A stretch of DNA of 64,000 bases, taken from contig OZ023184.1 of assembly GCA_963995505.1 (NCBI GenBank), positions 17,792,228 to 17,856,227 of the forward strand, given 5' to 3'. A program made the translations under genes and the position numbers. Within the stretch, counting starts at the first letter, position 1, and each line of letters starts with the position of its first letter. Below, piece after piece: positions 39,100-49,001 of the stretch. This stretch comes from Hypericum androsaemum (taxonomy: Eukaryota > Streptophyta > Magnoliopsida > Malpighiales > Hypericaceae). The notes beneath the pieces were generated by a model. It saw only the letters and a list, made by a program, of their open reading frames with translations, was not told the origin of the DNA and ran no database searches.

Positions 39100-40875
39100 T
39101 CAGAGAGGAGCATCTGGACTAGATAATGCCTCTTGGATTGTCCCAGGTTCATTTTCTAACACGTATGTCAAAAAATCTGGACCAAACGACTTGGCCATTC
39201 TGGCCCTTTTGCTACGTCTAGGTTCCTCAACAACTTGATGAGAACTTTGAATAGCTTCATGAGCTCTTTTATTAGGGCTTGGGTCTTTTCTCTCCTTGTT
39301 TGGAAAGATATTCTCAAACAATTTTGCATTCCTTAATTCCACGATCATTCCCTCATTGATTTCAGAATTTTCAGACTTGTGCACTAAAAATTGATATGCG
39401 CTACTGTTGTAGGCATATCCGATAAAGATGCAGTCAATAGTCTTGGATCCTATTCTTACCCTTTTCGGCAGAGGTATTTCTACCTTAGCTAGGTACCCCC
39501 ACACTTTAAGGTAACTGTAGGAAGGCTTTCTCCCTTTCCATAGTTCATATGGGGTTTTGTCCCTTTTCTTGTGTGGTAATTTATTTAGAATATGGTTAGC
39601 TGAGAGTACAGCTTTCCCTCCACATGTTCTTGGATCCTATTCTTACCCTTTTCGGCAGAGGTATTTCTACCTTAGCTAGGTACCCCCACACTTTAAGGTA
39701 ACTGTAAGAAGGCTTTCTCCCTTTCCATAGTTCATATGGGGTTTTGTCCCTTTTCTTGTGTGGTAATTTATTTAGAATATGGTTAGCTGAGAGTACAGCT
39801 TCCCCCCCCCCCCCACATGTTCTGGGGTAAGCCCGAGCTAATCAACATAGTAGTCATCATCTCCTTGAGAGTTCGGTTCTTATGTTCAGCTACGTTATTT
39901 GATTGAGGTGAGTATGGTGCAGTTGTCTGATGAATAATGCCATTTTATTGACAAAATTCCTCAAATGGAGCTACATATTCTCCCCCTCTATCACTGCGAA
40001 GTATTTTGATTTTACTGCTAAGTTGATTTTTAACTTTCTTCGTCCTTTCCTTTCAAGAGATATACATAGCAGTATCTTATGCAATCATTGATAAGTGTGA
40101 TGAGATACTTTTTTTCACTTCTAGTTTGTACGTGTTTCATATCGCAGACGTCGGTATGAATTAACTCTAAAAGTATTGTACTTCTTTCCACTGAATGGAA
40201 AGGTGCTTTAGCCATTTTTGCCTCAACACATACTTCGCATTTATTATTTGGGTTAAACTTCAATTTAGGCAATAAATTTAAACTTACCAACTTTCTTAGT
40301 GAGCTTAAATTTACGTGTCATAATATATCATACCATAAGTTAGAATACTCAGCCAAGTAAGAAGAATTAACAACTTTATTCTCGCCCTCAAAGGCATGTT
40401 GTACAATTATTACATTCAACTTAAAAAGTCCCCTATCTAGGTAACCCTTTCCTACAAATGTACCAGCTTTAGTCATTACAAATTTATCAGCCTCAAAAAC
40501 TAGCTTCAGCCCAGCTTTGCTTAATAGAGAGCCGGATACTAGATTTTTACGAATGTCTGGGACATGCACCACATCCTTGAGGGTCAGCTCTTTGCCTGAG
40601 GTCAGCTTCACGACCACCTTACCCAATCTGACTACCTTGAAAGTTACAGACTTACCCATAAATAGCTTACGTCTGGTGATCGGGGTATAGATCGAGAACA
40701 TCTCCTTGTCTGAGCAAATGTGGCAGGTTGCCCATGTGTTGATGAACCACTCTCTTGGGTTATCCACCAAATTGGCTTCAAACACGAAGGCGGACAAATG
40801 TAACTCAGATAGGTTCTCAGCCAGATTAGCTTTCTCATGATTGCCTTTCTTTGGCAGACGATAATCTTTTGCCAT
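39100..40875 (-). pseudogene. copia protease and integrase remnants
   Basis: The protease active site appears as INTWATCHIC where copia elements have a D-T/S-G triad, so both the catalytic Asp and the Gly are lost. The integrase zinc-finger end ([10 protein letters not shown]) and the first core aspartate (LIHTDVCD) are recognisable at 40290-40030. The core then breaks into several frames. The integrase C-terminal part (RVRIGSKTIDCIFIGYA) is at 39504-39100, overlapping the 187-bp tandem duplication. Confidence 0.85.
39441..39814. repeat. 187-bp tandem duplication with C13 run
   Basis: The unit beginning TCTTGGATCCTATTCTTACC at 39441 repeats at 39628 with almost no changes. Near the end of the second unit the phrase TTTCCCTCC is replaced by a run of 13 C residues (39802-39814). 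The duplication lies in the integrase C-terminal coding region and breaks the frame. Near-identity dates it well after the element died. Confidence 0.9.
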
Positions 40876-41317
40876 GTAATCGGACTTGTCGTAGTTGTAG
40901 CAGTTGCCCTTGATCTTCTTGACCTTTTTCTGCTTTGGCTCTTGCTTCTCTTGCTTATTGCCAGACTTTTTTTTCTTTTTGCCAGTATAATTTTTTTACA
41001 GTCGTGGTTACCGTATAGACATTGTATAGGGTGTCGTCTAATCCATTCAGGATGTTGTTACGATATAAGAAGTCGATATGGTTCTATGCATCCAGAGCGT
41101 TGATCTTCTGTTGATCAGCCTCATTTTCTGCCACCTTCAGTACTTCTTCTTTCAAGAACCGGACCAGGTTGAGCGTTGTCAGGTAGAACAACATCTTTTG
41201 TTGCCACCTCTTGAACTCAGTGCTATTAAACTTTTCCGGCCTTTCAGCATGGACAGTTCCTAGGGCCATCGGTACTGGTGCCTGAGCAGAGCTTGATAAT
41301 GCCATCTTCAAGTGCAT
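40838..41317 (-). pseudogene. copia gag remnant with internal deletion
   Basis: The N-terminus is typical copia gag (residues around ERPEKFNSTEFKRWQQKM and FYLTTLNLVRFL). A TAG then replaces the Trp codon expected after NALDA. After a short piece matching the NGLDDTLYNVY region the sequence jumps to the basic Lys-rich linker and nucleocapsid, so most of the capsid-coding part, several hundred bases, is missing. The zinc knuckle reads CYNYDKSDYMAKDYR: three of the four CCHC ligands are tyrosine. Confidence 0.82.
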
Positions 41318-41320
41318 AAG

Positions 41321-41411
41321 TCTCGTCTTACGATTGTTATTTGTCGGAGGTGGTGTACTTGATTAGGATCTTGTTGAGGCAAGAGTTTGACTCTTTTTCT
41401 GTAAGACGAGA
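41321..41411 (-). other. Complementary U5/leader pair at the expected primer site
   Basis: One base inside the LTR end, where the tRNA primer site should be, the element reads TCGTAAGACGAGA (41333-41321). It contains no TGG, so no tRNA CCA end can pair at the usual spot, and only about 17 bases separate the LTR from the first ATG. The same LTR holds the complementary TCTCGTCTTAC (41411-41401), 67 bases away. In the other LTR the complement is longer and perfect over 13 bases (35912-35900). The 5' LTR copy has lost the last two pairs, one by C to T at a CpG. The RNA could therefore form an 11-13 bp stem across the U5/leader border. It could be a U5-leader stem of the retroviral kind or a self-priming site. 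Confidence 0.6.
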
Positions 41412-42219
41412 TTGCCATGTATTCAGTGCTTAAGGGCTATAGCAGTCGTCCCCAAGATACAACGACTAGTTACTTCCAAGATCGTAGTACAATGATTCTC
41501 GAAGCTTCGACGAACCGTTGGATACTCAGAACTTTCTTGAGAGAGAGAACGACTATTGCTAATAAATGCTTATGCAATGAGTGTTTGAGACAAGTTTGGA
41601 AGTGAGAGGGAGAGGCCTATTTATAGGTGCTGGATGGGAGGGAGGCAAGCATTCCGAAGGGGCACGAGGCACTTTCGAGGAGACGCGTCCGTTCGGCCAG
41701 CAGGCAGGCTGCCTTTCAGGCACCTCTTCAGCCAGCCAGTTTGCTTGTGGCTCTTTGGTAGGCATTCTAGACAAGCCTCTTCGCCAGGAAGCTCGTGGCT
41801 CTTCGGTGAGCATTCTCGCACTCCTTCACGAGGCATCTCTTCGGCAGCCTCGCAAGCAGCCTGTAGCTCTCTCTCCGGACTTGGACAAAAGTCTTAAAGC
41901 GCCTCCATCTCCTCGTGATGATGGCACGTGCGAAGTGCTAAGTACATCACAAAGTGCTCATTGCGACCTGCGTCTAATGTGCCATGCTTAAACGTACGTG
42001 CGCGTGCTCATGCTCGGATGTTGCTACGCACCATCCTCGTAGCATGTCTGAGTTACCTTTCCAGGTGGTTAACTTAGTTCCTAGCTAACAAGGAGAATCT
42101 CCTTATAAACTTGAAAAACTTTGTGCCATTTTCCGATGTGGGATTAGTTTTCCTTTCCCATTTCCATCATGGGCCTCCCACTTTGGACCTTTGCATTGAA
42201 ATGTCATTCAATTCTAACA
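41335..42219 (-). repeat. 5' LTR of the copia element
   Basis: 885 bases, the partner of 35835-36728, with the same TATA box (complement near 41619-41626) and GGCTCTTCGGT modules. From the TATA position the transcript should start near 41590, leaving an R-U5 part of about 255 bases. Confidence 0.92.
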
Positions 42220-42394
42220 AAACAACTATCATAAACCTACGAGAAGAGCTATTTACGTACATGGTCTCCAAAATTTCAACGCGGCCAAGAAGCTCAATTT
42301 AACATGTACATACACAGTAGCAAGGTAAATATCCACAAAAATATCTAACCACATATTTACCCCTCACTTCCAAAAGTTTCACTTTTACAGTAGA

Positions 42395-43380
42395 TCATAA
42401 ACATTGGATCGGTTGTTTCCCCTTCTCGCCCCTAATTTGTTGTAGTATAGTCAGGTCATTCACATCATATGTCAAACCCATCTGGACAGCCATGTCCAGC
42501 ATTTGAATCGCAAGTTTTGCCTCCCTTTTTTCATCACGCACCTCAAAATCTGTCGGCTTGAGAGGTACATCCATGGCTAACCTATTTAGGGCTTTGATAG
42601 TCAAATTTCTAACCGGGACCAAACTAAGCACCCGGCTTTGCTTGTCATTTTTCTAATCTGATTGTTGGACCTCATCGGGGCTACTTGAATAGTCTTTCCT
42701 TTTTCGGGAAAGGGACTTGTAACGGCATCTTGTTGCACTACTTCCTTCTCAATAACCACTGCATTAGCCTCAGAGAAGACCTGATGCTTCTCATCATGAA
42801 CTAAATCATTTGCAAAAGCTAAGTTGCTAGCAATCTTAGCAACAGGAGGTGCACGAAAGCAGAAGCAGCAACTGGAGATTGCAACCGCAGTTGTAGATTC
42901 TACCAAGGTAGAACACAACACATTGATAGCTAAAGAGACCCCTACAATAAAGAGCTTTAAGACCTCAACTTCGAGATGGCAGTCACCCCTCAATTTCTCA
43001 CCAGCAGCCCCCACAAAGCCCTCGAACCCCACAACAGTAGTTGGAGGCTGCAAGACAGCAGGGCCAAGCACTATGGGAGACTGAACTCCATCCATATTCA
43101 TAACATCTTGAGCAGATAAAGAAAGAAAGCAGCAAGCACCAACCTCATTCTCAGCAACCTTTAGTGCAAAGGGCTTTCAGATGTGCCAAAATCTACTACA
43201 AACATCTCATCGACATGAACCTGCATCACTGAATGAACAACAGCTGAAGGAGAACAGCAGCTACCACAAAAATCATATGACTCCGCAACAGCAGAGAGTA
43301 GCTCCTCACCCACACCTTCCAAACCAGTCTCCAAAGAATTAGTCTATTACTTTTTAACCAGAAAAGAAATTATTTTAACT
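42395..43380 (-). pseudogene. Decayed coding remnant, unknown family
   Basis: Three minus-strand reading segments can be chained with frame changes. The first, around 43380-43180, reads through SPSAVVHSVMQVHVDEMFVVDFG; the second runs from about 43180 to 42601; the third is 42631-42395 and ends in a stop. Amino-acid use looks coding-like (for example LKPTDFEVRDEKREAKLAIQ), but I recognise no domain. It adjoins the copia element on the right and could be the remnant of a LINE ORF1-type or host gene. Function is unknown. Confidence 0.4.
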
Positions 43381-43399
43381 TTTGCAATTCAGAATTGAA

Positions 43400-45680
43400 T
43401 GTTGTTAAGCGGGATTTTGAATTGGTCCCAAATTTCGAGTTGGTTGCTGGTGTTGAATGTTTTGCAGGGGATTTGCATCTTGTAGCGGGAACTGATTGTG
43501 TAGGAACAAAGCTTAAGCTGGAATTCGAGACTGATATTCATGATGTTGCCCTTGCAAGATGAGTTCTAATCTGCACCATTCTAAGATTATTATGTGGTTT
43601 TGCCCTTATAAGATGTTGTTCTTTCAAGATTGCAAAGGCAAAATCAACAATAATCTTAAAATGGTGCAAGGGAAAAATCAGGCAATAATCTTGCAAGATG
43701 TTGTTCTTGTGCTCTTGTAAATTGTGTCATTATTTTTGTCTAATGTGTCGATGCTTTTGTCTGATGTGTTGTTGTCGTGTAATAATGTGTCCTTGAAGAA
43801 ATAACGGCACACCAGGCAAAAACAACAGCACATCAAACAAAAATCTGATGTGCCGTCGTTTTTGTCTAATGTGCCCTTATCTAATTGGTGCTCTTGGACC
43901 CAGCAGCACCAATCGCGCTCGTATATGTACGAGTGTCGTTATCCACTTGCATTCAAGTTATACTTTTTAATTAAAAAAAGAAAAAAAAGAATGGGGAAAA
44001 ATGATTTTCAAGCATCGCTCATTTGTCCCCTTTTCTTGTTTTCAATGAGCAAAAGTTTACTCTCTTTTTTAGGTTACATAGTACAAGTGCTTTAAATTTC
44101 CTCTATAAGTTTGGCGAGATTAATTTTTCTACTTCTGATCAAATAATAGAACCTCGTTTTTTCTATATAAGTTTTGCCTTTATATGCTGATCATAAATCA
44201 TAATATATAATACAAAAGACTTTGATTTCCAGGCCGGCCCAAATATGAGCCCACTTATTGGGCCTGTCTGGGCTCAACCAGAAAAACCGCGACCCGTATC
44301 ATCAAAGTCTCGCGCAAATTCTCCATCCATATCCACGTAAATACGAACAGGAAAACGTTAAATTTAGTACCAGTGATTTGATGGTTTTTACAAAGTGCTA
44401 TGTGATTCTATGTTGTTTTGTCAATTCGATAAATTTGCTTAATCATGGTAATTTTTTGCTCAACTCGTACTTGTATAGATGACCACGTCTGTCACACGTC
44501 AATTTTTTATCGTTCACTCTGAAATGACTAATGGAATTGTAAAAAAAAATCCCTAACCATGGTTACTATAAATTTCCATAGCCATGTAGTTTTTCCAAGG
44601 AAAAAAGTCCACATGGCCTAGTGGATTGTTACTATGGTGTATTGACACTTATTTTAACGCAGTATGTACGTACGACTGTGCCACTTGATTTAATATTCAA
44701 ACAAGCTCAATTTTTTCAAGGAATATACATCGTATTATTCAGAAGGGTTGAATATTCTTGTACTTGGAATTAATTATTTAAAGGATCCAAGAGGAAGCCT
44801 CTGAATATTACAAGGATCATTTGTTTAATACACAAAAGATATATAACTGTTTGTGAATTACTCATCTACCCTTGAAAGATCCGAAGTTGTGCGGCTAGCG
44901 TCAAATCCTTGTCGTCTATAACTGTTCTTTGTGTGCAAGCAATATTTAGGGAGTTGGTCTCAACTCCCGGCTTTAAATGTTAATAGGTTTTGTTTCCTTC
45001 GCAAATAAAATTTTTTTTATTTTCGTAAAAGAGTGAGAATTAACCTACCAACTTTTAGGAACGAAGTAGGATTCGCTGATATCCTATCCACCAAACATGA
45101 GTTCTATCGACTTTCTTTGGCTGCAAATTTTATACTAGTGCAGAAAGGACACTCAAGTCTTTTCCTCTCCTGCAAAAGGACAACTTCAAAGCTTGGAATC
45201 TCCTGTACCAAGTCAAAGACAGCAACTGGTCAGGGATTCCTTTCAAGAAGATCCTCCATCCTCCAAAGTCAATGCCCAAGTGCAAGTTGCTCACTGGCGT
45301 TTCCTATTGGCCGCAAGAATTTAAGCAAGACCACCCCAACCAGCAGTTGGAAACTACCCCGATTGGAATTTTTCCGAAAGTCTTAGGAACATAAAGATAT
45401 TGTTAGAATAACTGTTTCTTAGATATGGTCTTATAATACTCGACTCTCGAACCTAGATTAGAAAAAAGAGGTATCACACTTCCTGCCAACTAATAATCCC
45501 TTTCAGACTCCGAAGTAGAAATTTTAGTCTCGCGTCTCTTCGATCTGACATTTGTGAGGAAGTTCAATGAGACTCGGCGGTAGTGAGCCGGGTTCTGGCC
45601 TCCAAAATCCCCAATAGCTAGCTAGCCCCACTTGTTCCATTTTTCATAAATAACGGGCGTCAACGGTTTCCATGTTCAAG
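43400..45680. other. Intergenic, NRT2 upstream region
   Basis: It contains imperfect repeats of GCAAGATGTTGTTCTT (43545-43710) and of TCTGATGTGCCGTCGT-like phrases with inverted copies (43735-43870). Beyond about 43,900 it is ordinary AT-rich DNA up to the NRT2 promoter. No open frame has a recognisable product. Confidence 0.5.
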
Positions 45681-45686
45681 GAAGTG

Positions 45687-45694
45687 TATAAATA
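45687..45694 (+). promoter_or_regulatory. TATA box of the NRT2 gene
   Basis: TATAAATA, 75 bases upstream of the start codon, placing the transcription start near 45720 and leaving a short leader of about 50 bases. I did not find a convincing nitrate-response element by eye. Confidence 0.65.
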
Positions 45695-45769
45695 CACCAA
45701 GAGAACGGTTTAGTATTATTCGAATATTAAGTGTGTTGAATAATTCAAGTTAGATCTGAACAGGGCGAA

Positions 45770-47712
45770 ATGGAAATGGAAGGTGAATTGGCTGAAGCTG
45801 CAAAGACCCAAAAGAAGTTCGCTCTTCCGGTGGACTCGGAGCACAAGTCCACCGTGTTCCGGCCGCTCTCAGGGGCGGCCCCACACATGAGAGCCTTCCA
45901 CCTCTCTTGGGTCTCCTTCTTCGCCTGCTTCGTGTCCAGCTTCGCCGCGCCGCCGCTGGTCCCCATCATCCGGGACAACCTCAACCTCACCGCCACCGAC
46001 GTCGGAAACGCCGGGATAGCCTCCGTTTCCGGCGCCGTCTTCGCCCGTGTCGCGATGGGGACCGCCTGCGACCTCTTCGGCCCCCGCCTCGCCTCCGCCT
46101 CCCTCGTCCTCCTCACCGCTCCCGCGGTCTACTTAACCTCCATGGCCAACTCCCCCACGTCGTTCCTCTTAGTCCGCTTCTTCACGGGCTTCTCCCTTGC
46201 CACCTTCGTGTCCACGCAGTACTGGATGAGCTCCATGTTCTCCCCGCCGGTCGTCGGGACGGCCAACGGCGTCGCCGGCGGGTGGGGGAACCTCGGCGGC
46301 GGCGCGACGCAGCTGATCATGCCCTTGGTTTTCTCCCTGATCCGCGACATTGGCGCCGCCAAGTTCACCGCCTGGCGGATCGCGTTCTTCATCCCCGCGC
46401 TCTTCCAAACCTTGTCGGCGTTCGCGGTGGTCATCTTCGGACAGGACCTCCCCGATGGGAACTTCAACCGCCTCGAGAAGTCCGGCGACAAGCACAAGGA
46501 CAAGTTCTCCAATGTACTATACAACGGCGCGACCAACTATAGAGGGTAGGGCTGGAATTTCGCATTCATTTGCATTTTTATATACTTTTTATATTGGTTT
46601 TGTTTAGACGGTATTGGCACATGCTATGAAGACTGATCTAGATTCTAGTAGATTAAAATTTTGAAATGTGTTTAATTCTTATCAAGTATTTAGTACTGGT
46701 GCAAATTTATTTACTCGAATTTTAGACATCTCGGTTAAATTAAAACAACATCTGATCTAAGTATTTGTAGGTTATATTTTTTATATTATTATGCTTTAGT
46801 TCGTTTTCGTTACTTTAATTATGCATATGTTTTTCTGTCAAGTGAATTATTGAGATTTATGTTTTTTTTTGCTAACAGGTGGATCCTGGCATTGACCTAC
46901 GGATACTGTTTCGGGGTGGAGTTGACCACGGACAACATCATCGCGGAGTACTTCTACGACAGGTTCAACCTGAAGCTCCACACCGCGGGGATCATCGCAG
47001 CCACGTTCGGCCTGGCGAATTTGTTCTCCAGGCCGGGTGGTGGGATGCTTTCCGACGCGGTGGCTAAGAGGTTCGGGATGCGGGGGCGGATATGGGCACT
47101 TTTTATAGTGCAGACTCTGGGGGGAGTGTTCTGTGTGGCTCTTGGGAAAGTGGGGTCTTTGGGTGCTTCTGTTGCCGTTATGATCATGTTCTCGTTGTTC
47201 TGCCAAGCTGCTTGTGGTCTGACGTTCGGGATCGTTCCTTTTGTCTCTAGAAGGTAAAGATATTGTCAAGCTCGTGTAAATTTCGACTTCGAGTCTAGAT
47301 AGTCCTAACATGGTTTCATATATGGTCTTACAGGTCATTAGGCCTCATATCCGGAATGACAGGAGGCGGCGGAAACGTCGGTGCAGTGATCACTCAGCTT
47401 ATATTCTTCCACGGATCCAAATACTCGAAGGAGACGGGAATCATGTTGATGGGGATCATGATCATCTGCTGCACCCTCCCCATTTCCCTCATCTACTTCC
47501 CTCAGTGGGGCGGAATGTTCGTTGGCCCGTCGAAGCAGGGGGTTTCCGAGGAGGACTATTACATGTCCGAGTGGACTCCAAAGGAGAAGGAGCAAGGGCT
47601 GCACGAGGCTAGCTTGAAGTTCGCGGATAACAGCAGGAGGGAGAGAGGAGGAGGCACGAAGGCCGGCGTGGAGACCATGCCGGTCGATGTGACCCCTCCC
47701 ATCCATGCCTAA
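45770..47712 (+). CDS. NRT2: High-affinity nitrate transporter, NRT2 family
   Basis: This is a proton-coupled nitrate/nitrite symporter of the root plasma membrane, which in other plants needs the partner NAR2/NRT3. Three exons join in phase to 509 residues: 45770-46545, 46879-47253, 47334-47712. It is a major facilitator protein with about twelve membrane segments. The nitrate/nitrite porter signature [16 protein letters not shown] lies near residues 165-185, and a second Gly-rich block, [16 protein letters not shown], is in the second half. The cytosolic loop between halves ([12 protein letters not shown]) and the C-terminal tail with [20 protein letters not shown] are typical. The length is slightly under the usual 520-530 because of a short C-terminal end. 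All junctions are GT-AG and no lesions were seen. The first exon is far richer in G and C, chiefly at third positions, than the later exons or the surroundings, and this creates long meaningless antisense open frames. The paralogue number (NRT2.1, 2.4 or 2.5) cannot be settled from one gene. Confidence 0.96.
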
Positions 47713-49001
47713 GGACTATTGCAGATGTCGCTTCTATACAAGAGTGATCTGTACCTCGTTGTTGTTCTTCCATTCAAAGTGTTGTATGTAATTGAAGTTC
47801 CTATTCGTTAGAATGTGTGAGGTGGAAGTTCGCAAGCTATAGTGCAATTTCGAGCGGAACATTGTCAGATATCTAATAGTGTATTTTCTGTTCATAAGGT
47901 TTCAAACATAATTTAAAGTTTCTCCGGTGACTCTTTTGGGTTAACGGGCCTCAACATTTTGGGCACACACAATAGAGTATCCGGACGGGGCCTTTCGTTG
48001 GGCTGTTGGACAAACAATCCGAAATCAGAAGCCCAACAATCTTTCATTTACATTTTAATATTAATTTTTATTGAACGTTTTGTAAGAAGAATAATCATAT
48101 AAACGTGCTTTATATTACGACATCTGAAATTCCGTTCTATATTATGGATGGTATTTTTTAAGGTAAATTTGTACACTATGTCAATGTTTGAAATTTAAAT
48201 TTTCTAGAATAATTATACTTTTTGTACCGCTAGACTTAATATCATTGGTAGAATACTGGGCTACGTTTCGGTTGGGATAAATCATTGTATCACCTAGCTA
48301 GATTTTTTTTGGGCAGAAATCACCTAGCTAGCTAGATTAGTATTGCAATTAATTTTTGCTAATTGCAATAAGAATCTTCCAACGTATTGGGTGGGCTATG
48401 CAACAAGCGGAGGTGTTGAACTAAATTGAGCCATATATTAAACGTTAAGGTATGGTACTTTGCTTGGTTGTTTCCCCTTCCCACGGCTCTAATGGCTTGC
48501 AAGGCATGAGGTTTATCATGGGCAAACAACCAGCCAAGCTCAATGTCTCTTTCGGGAGCTTTCCCGTGCCTCGTCGAGCTCTAATAACATCAGCCGCTAT
48601 TCACAAATAGAAAAAAAAATAAAACATATATCTTAAATTTACTTAATTAATAATCTTACCACCTACGCCTATCAAATTATAATATAAAATTCTTGGGAAT
48701 AAGATAAAACACATTTAGCCTAAAGGCAGAAGGAGTGTAGTAATTTAAGGAGTTCCATAATTCAAATCCTAACAAATATAATCATGATGTAAAAATATAT
48801 TTTTTAAAAAAATTTGGAATAATAGTTTTTATATGATAATCATGAGGCTTTAACGGAGATAGAGAACCATGAACCTTATACATACATACATATAACTTAA
48901 GATTACACGTGAGTTCGTTGAAATTTTGAATTATATATGAAATTCTATTATCAGAACGAGTTAATATCCTGAAGCATTATTATTCGCACCAATTCCTAAA
49001 A
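47713..49001. other. Intergenic between NRT2 and polygalacturonase 3' ends
   Basis: Two convergent genes end here, so it should contain both 3' UTRs and polyadenylation regions. No open frame or repeat of note is visible except short CACCTAGCTAG repeats near 48290-48340. Confidence 0.6.

Larger units (their letters stand above)
35835..42219 (-). mobile_element. Full-length but defective Ty1/copia LTR retrotransposon
   Basis: The element is bounded by two LTRs of about 890 bases and flanked by a perfect 5-bp duplication AAACA (35830-35834 and 42220-42224). In minus-strand orientation the internal region runs gag, protease, integrase, RT, RNase H, the Ty1/copia order. It cannot be active: gag is largely deleted, catalytic or zinc-binding residues are lost in nucleocapsid, protease and RT, frames are broken many times, and a hAT MITE interrupts the RNase H region. 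A 187-bp tandem duplication sits in the integrase C-terminal region. LTRs have diverged clearly, so the insertion is older than the one at 51289. There is no tRNA-type primer site; see the U5/leader entry. Confidence 0.95.

Noticed and set aside
45907..46542. Long open frames overlapping NRT2 exon 1 in other frames (plus frame at 45907; minus frames at 45745-46116, 46129-46536 and 46169-46495)
   Set aside because: They are shadows produced by the high GC content of exon 1; the products are Arg/Pro-rich without domains, while the NRT2 frame matches its family throughout.
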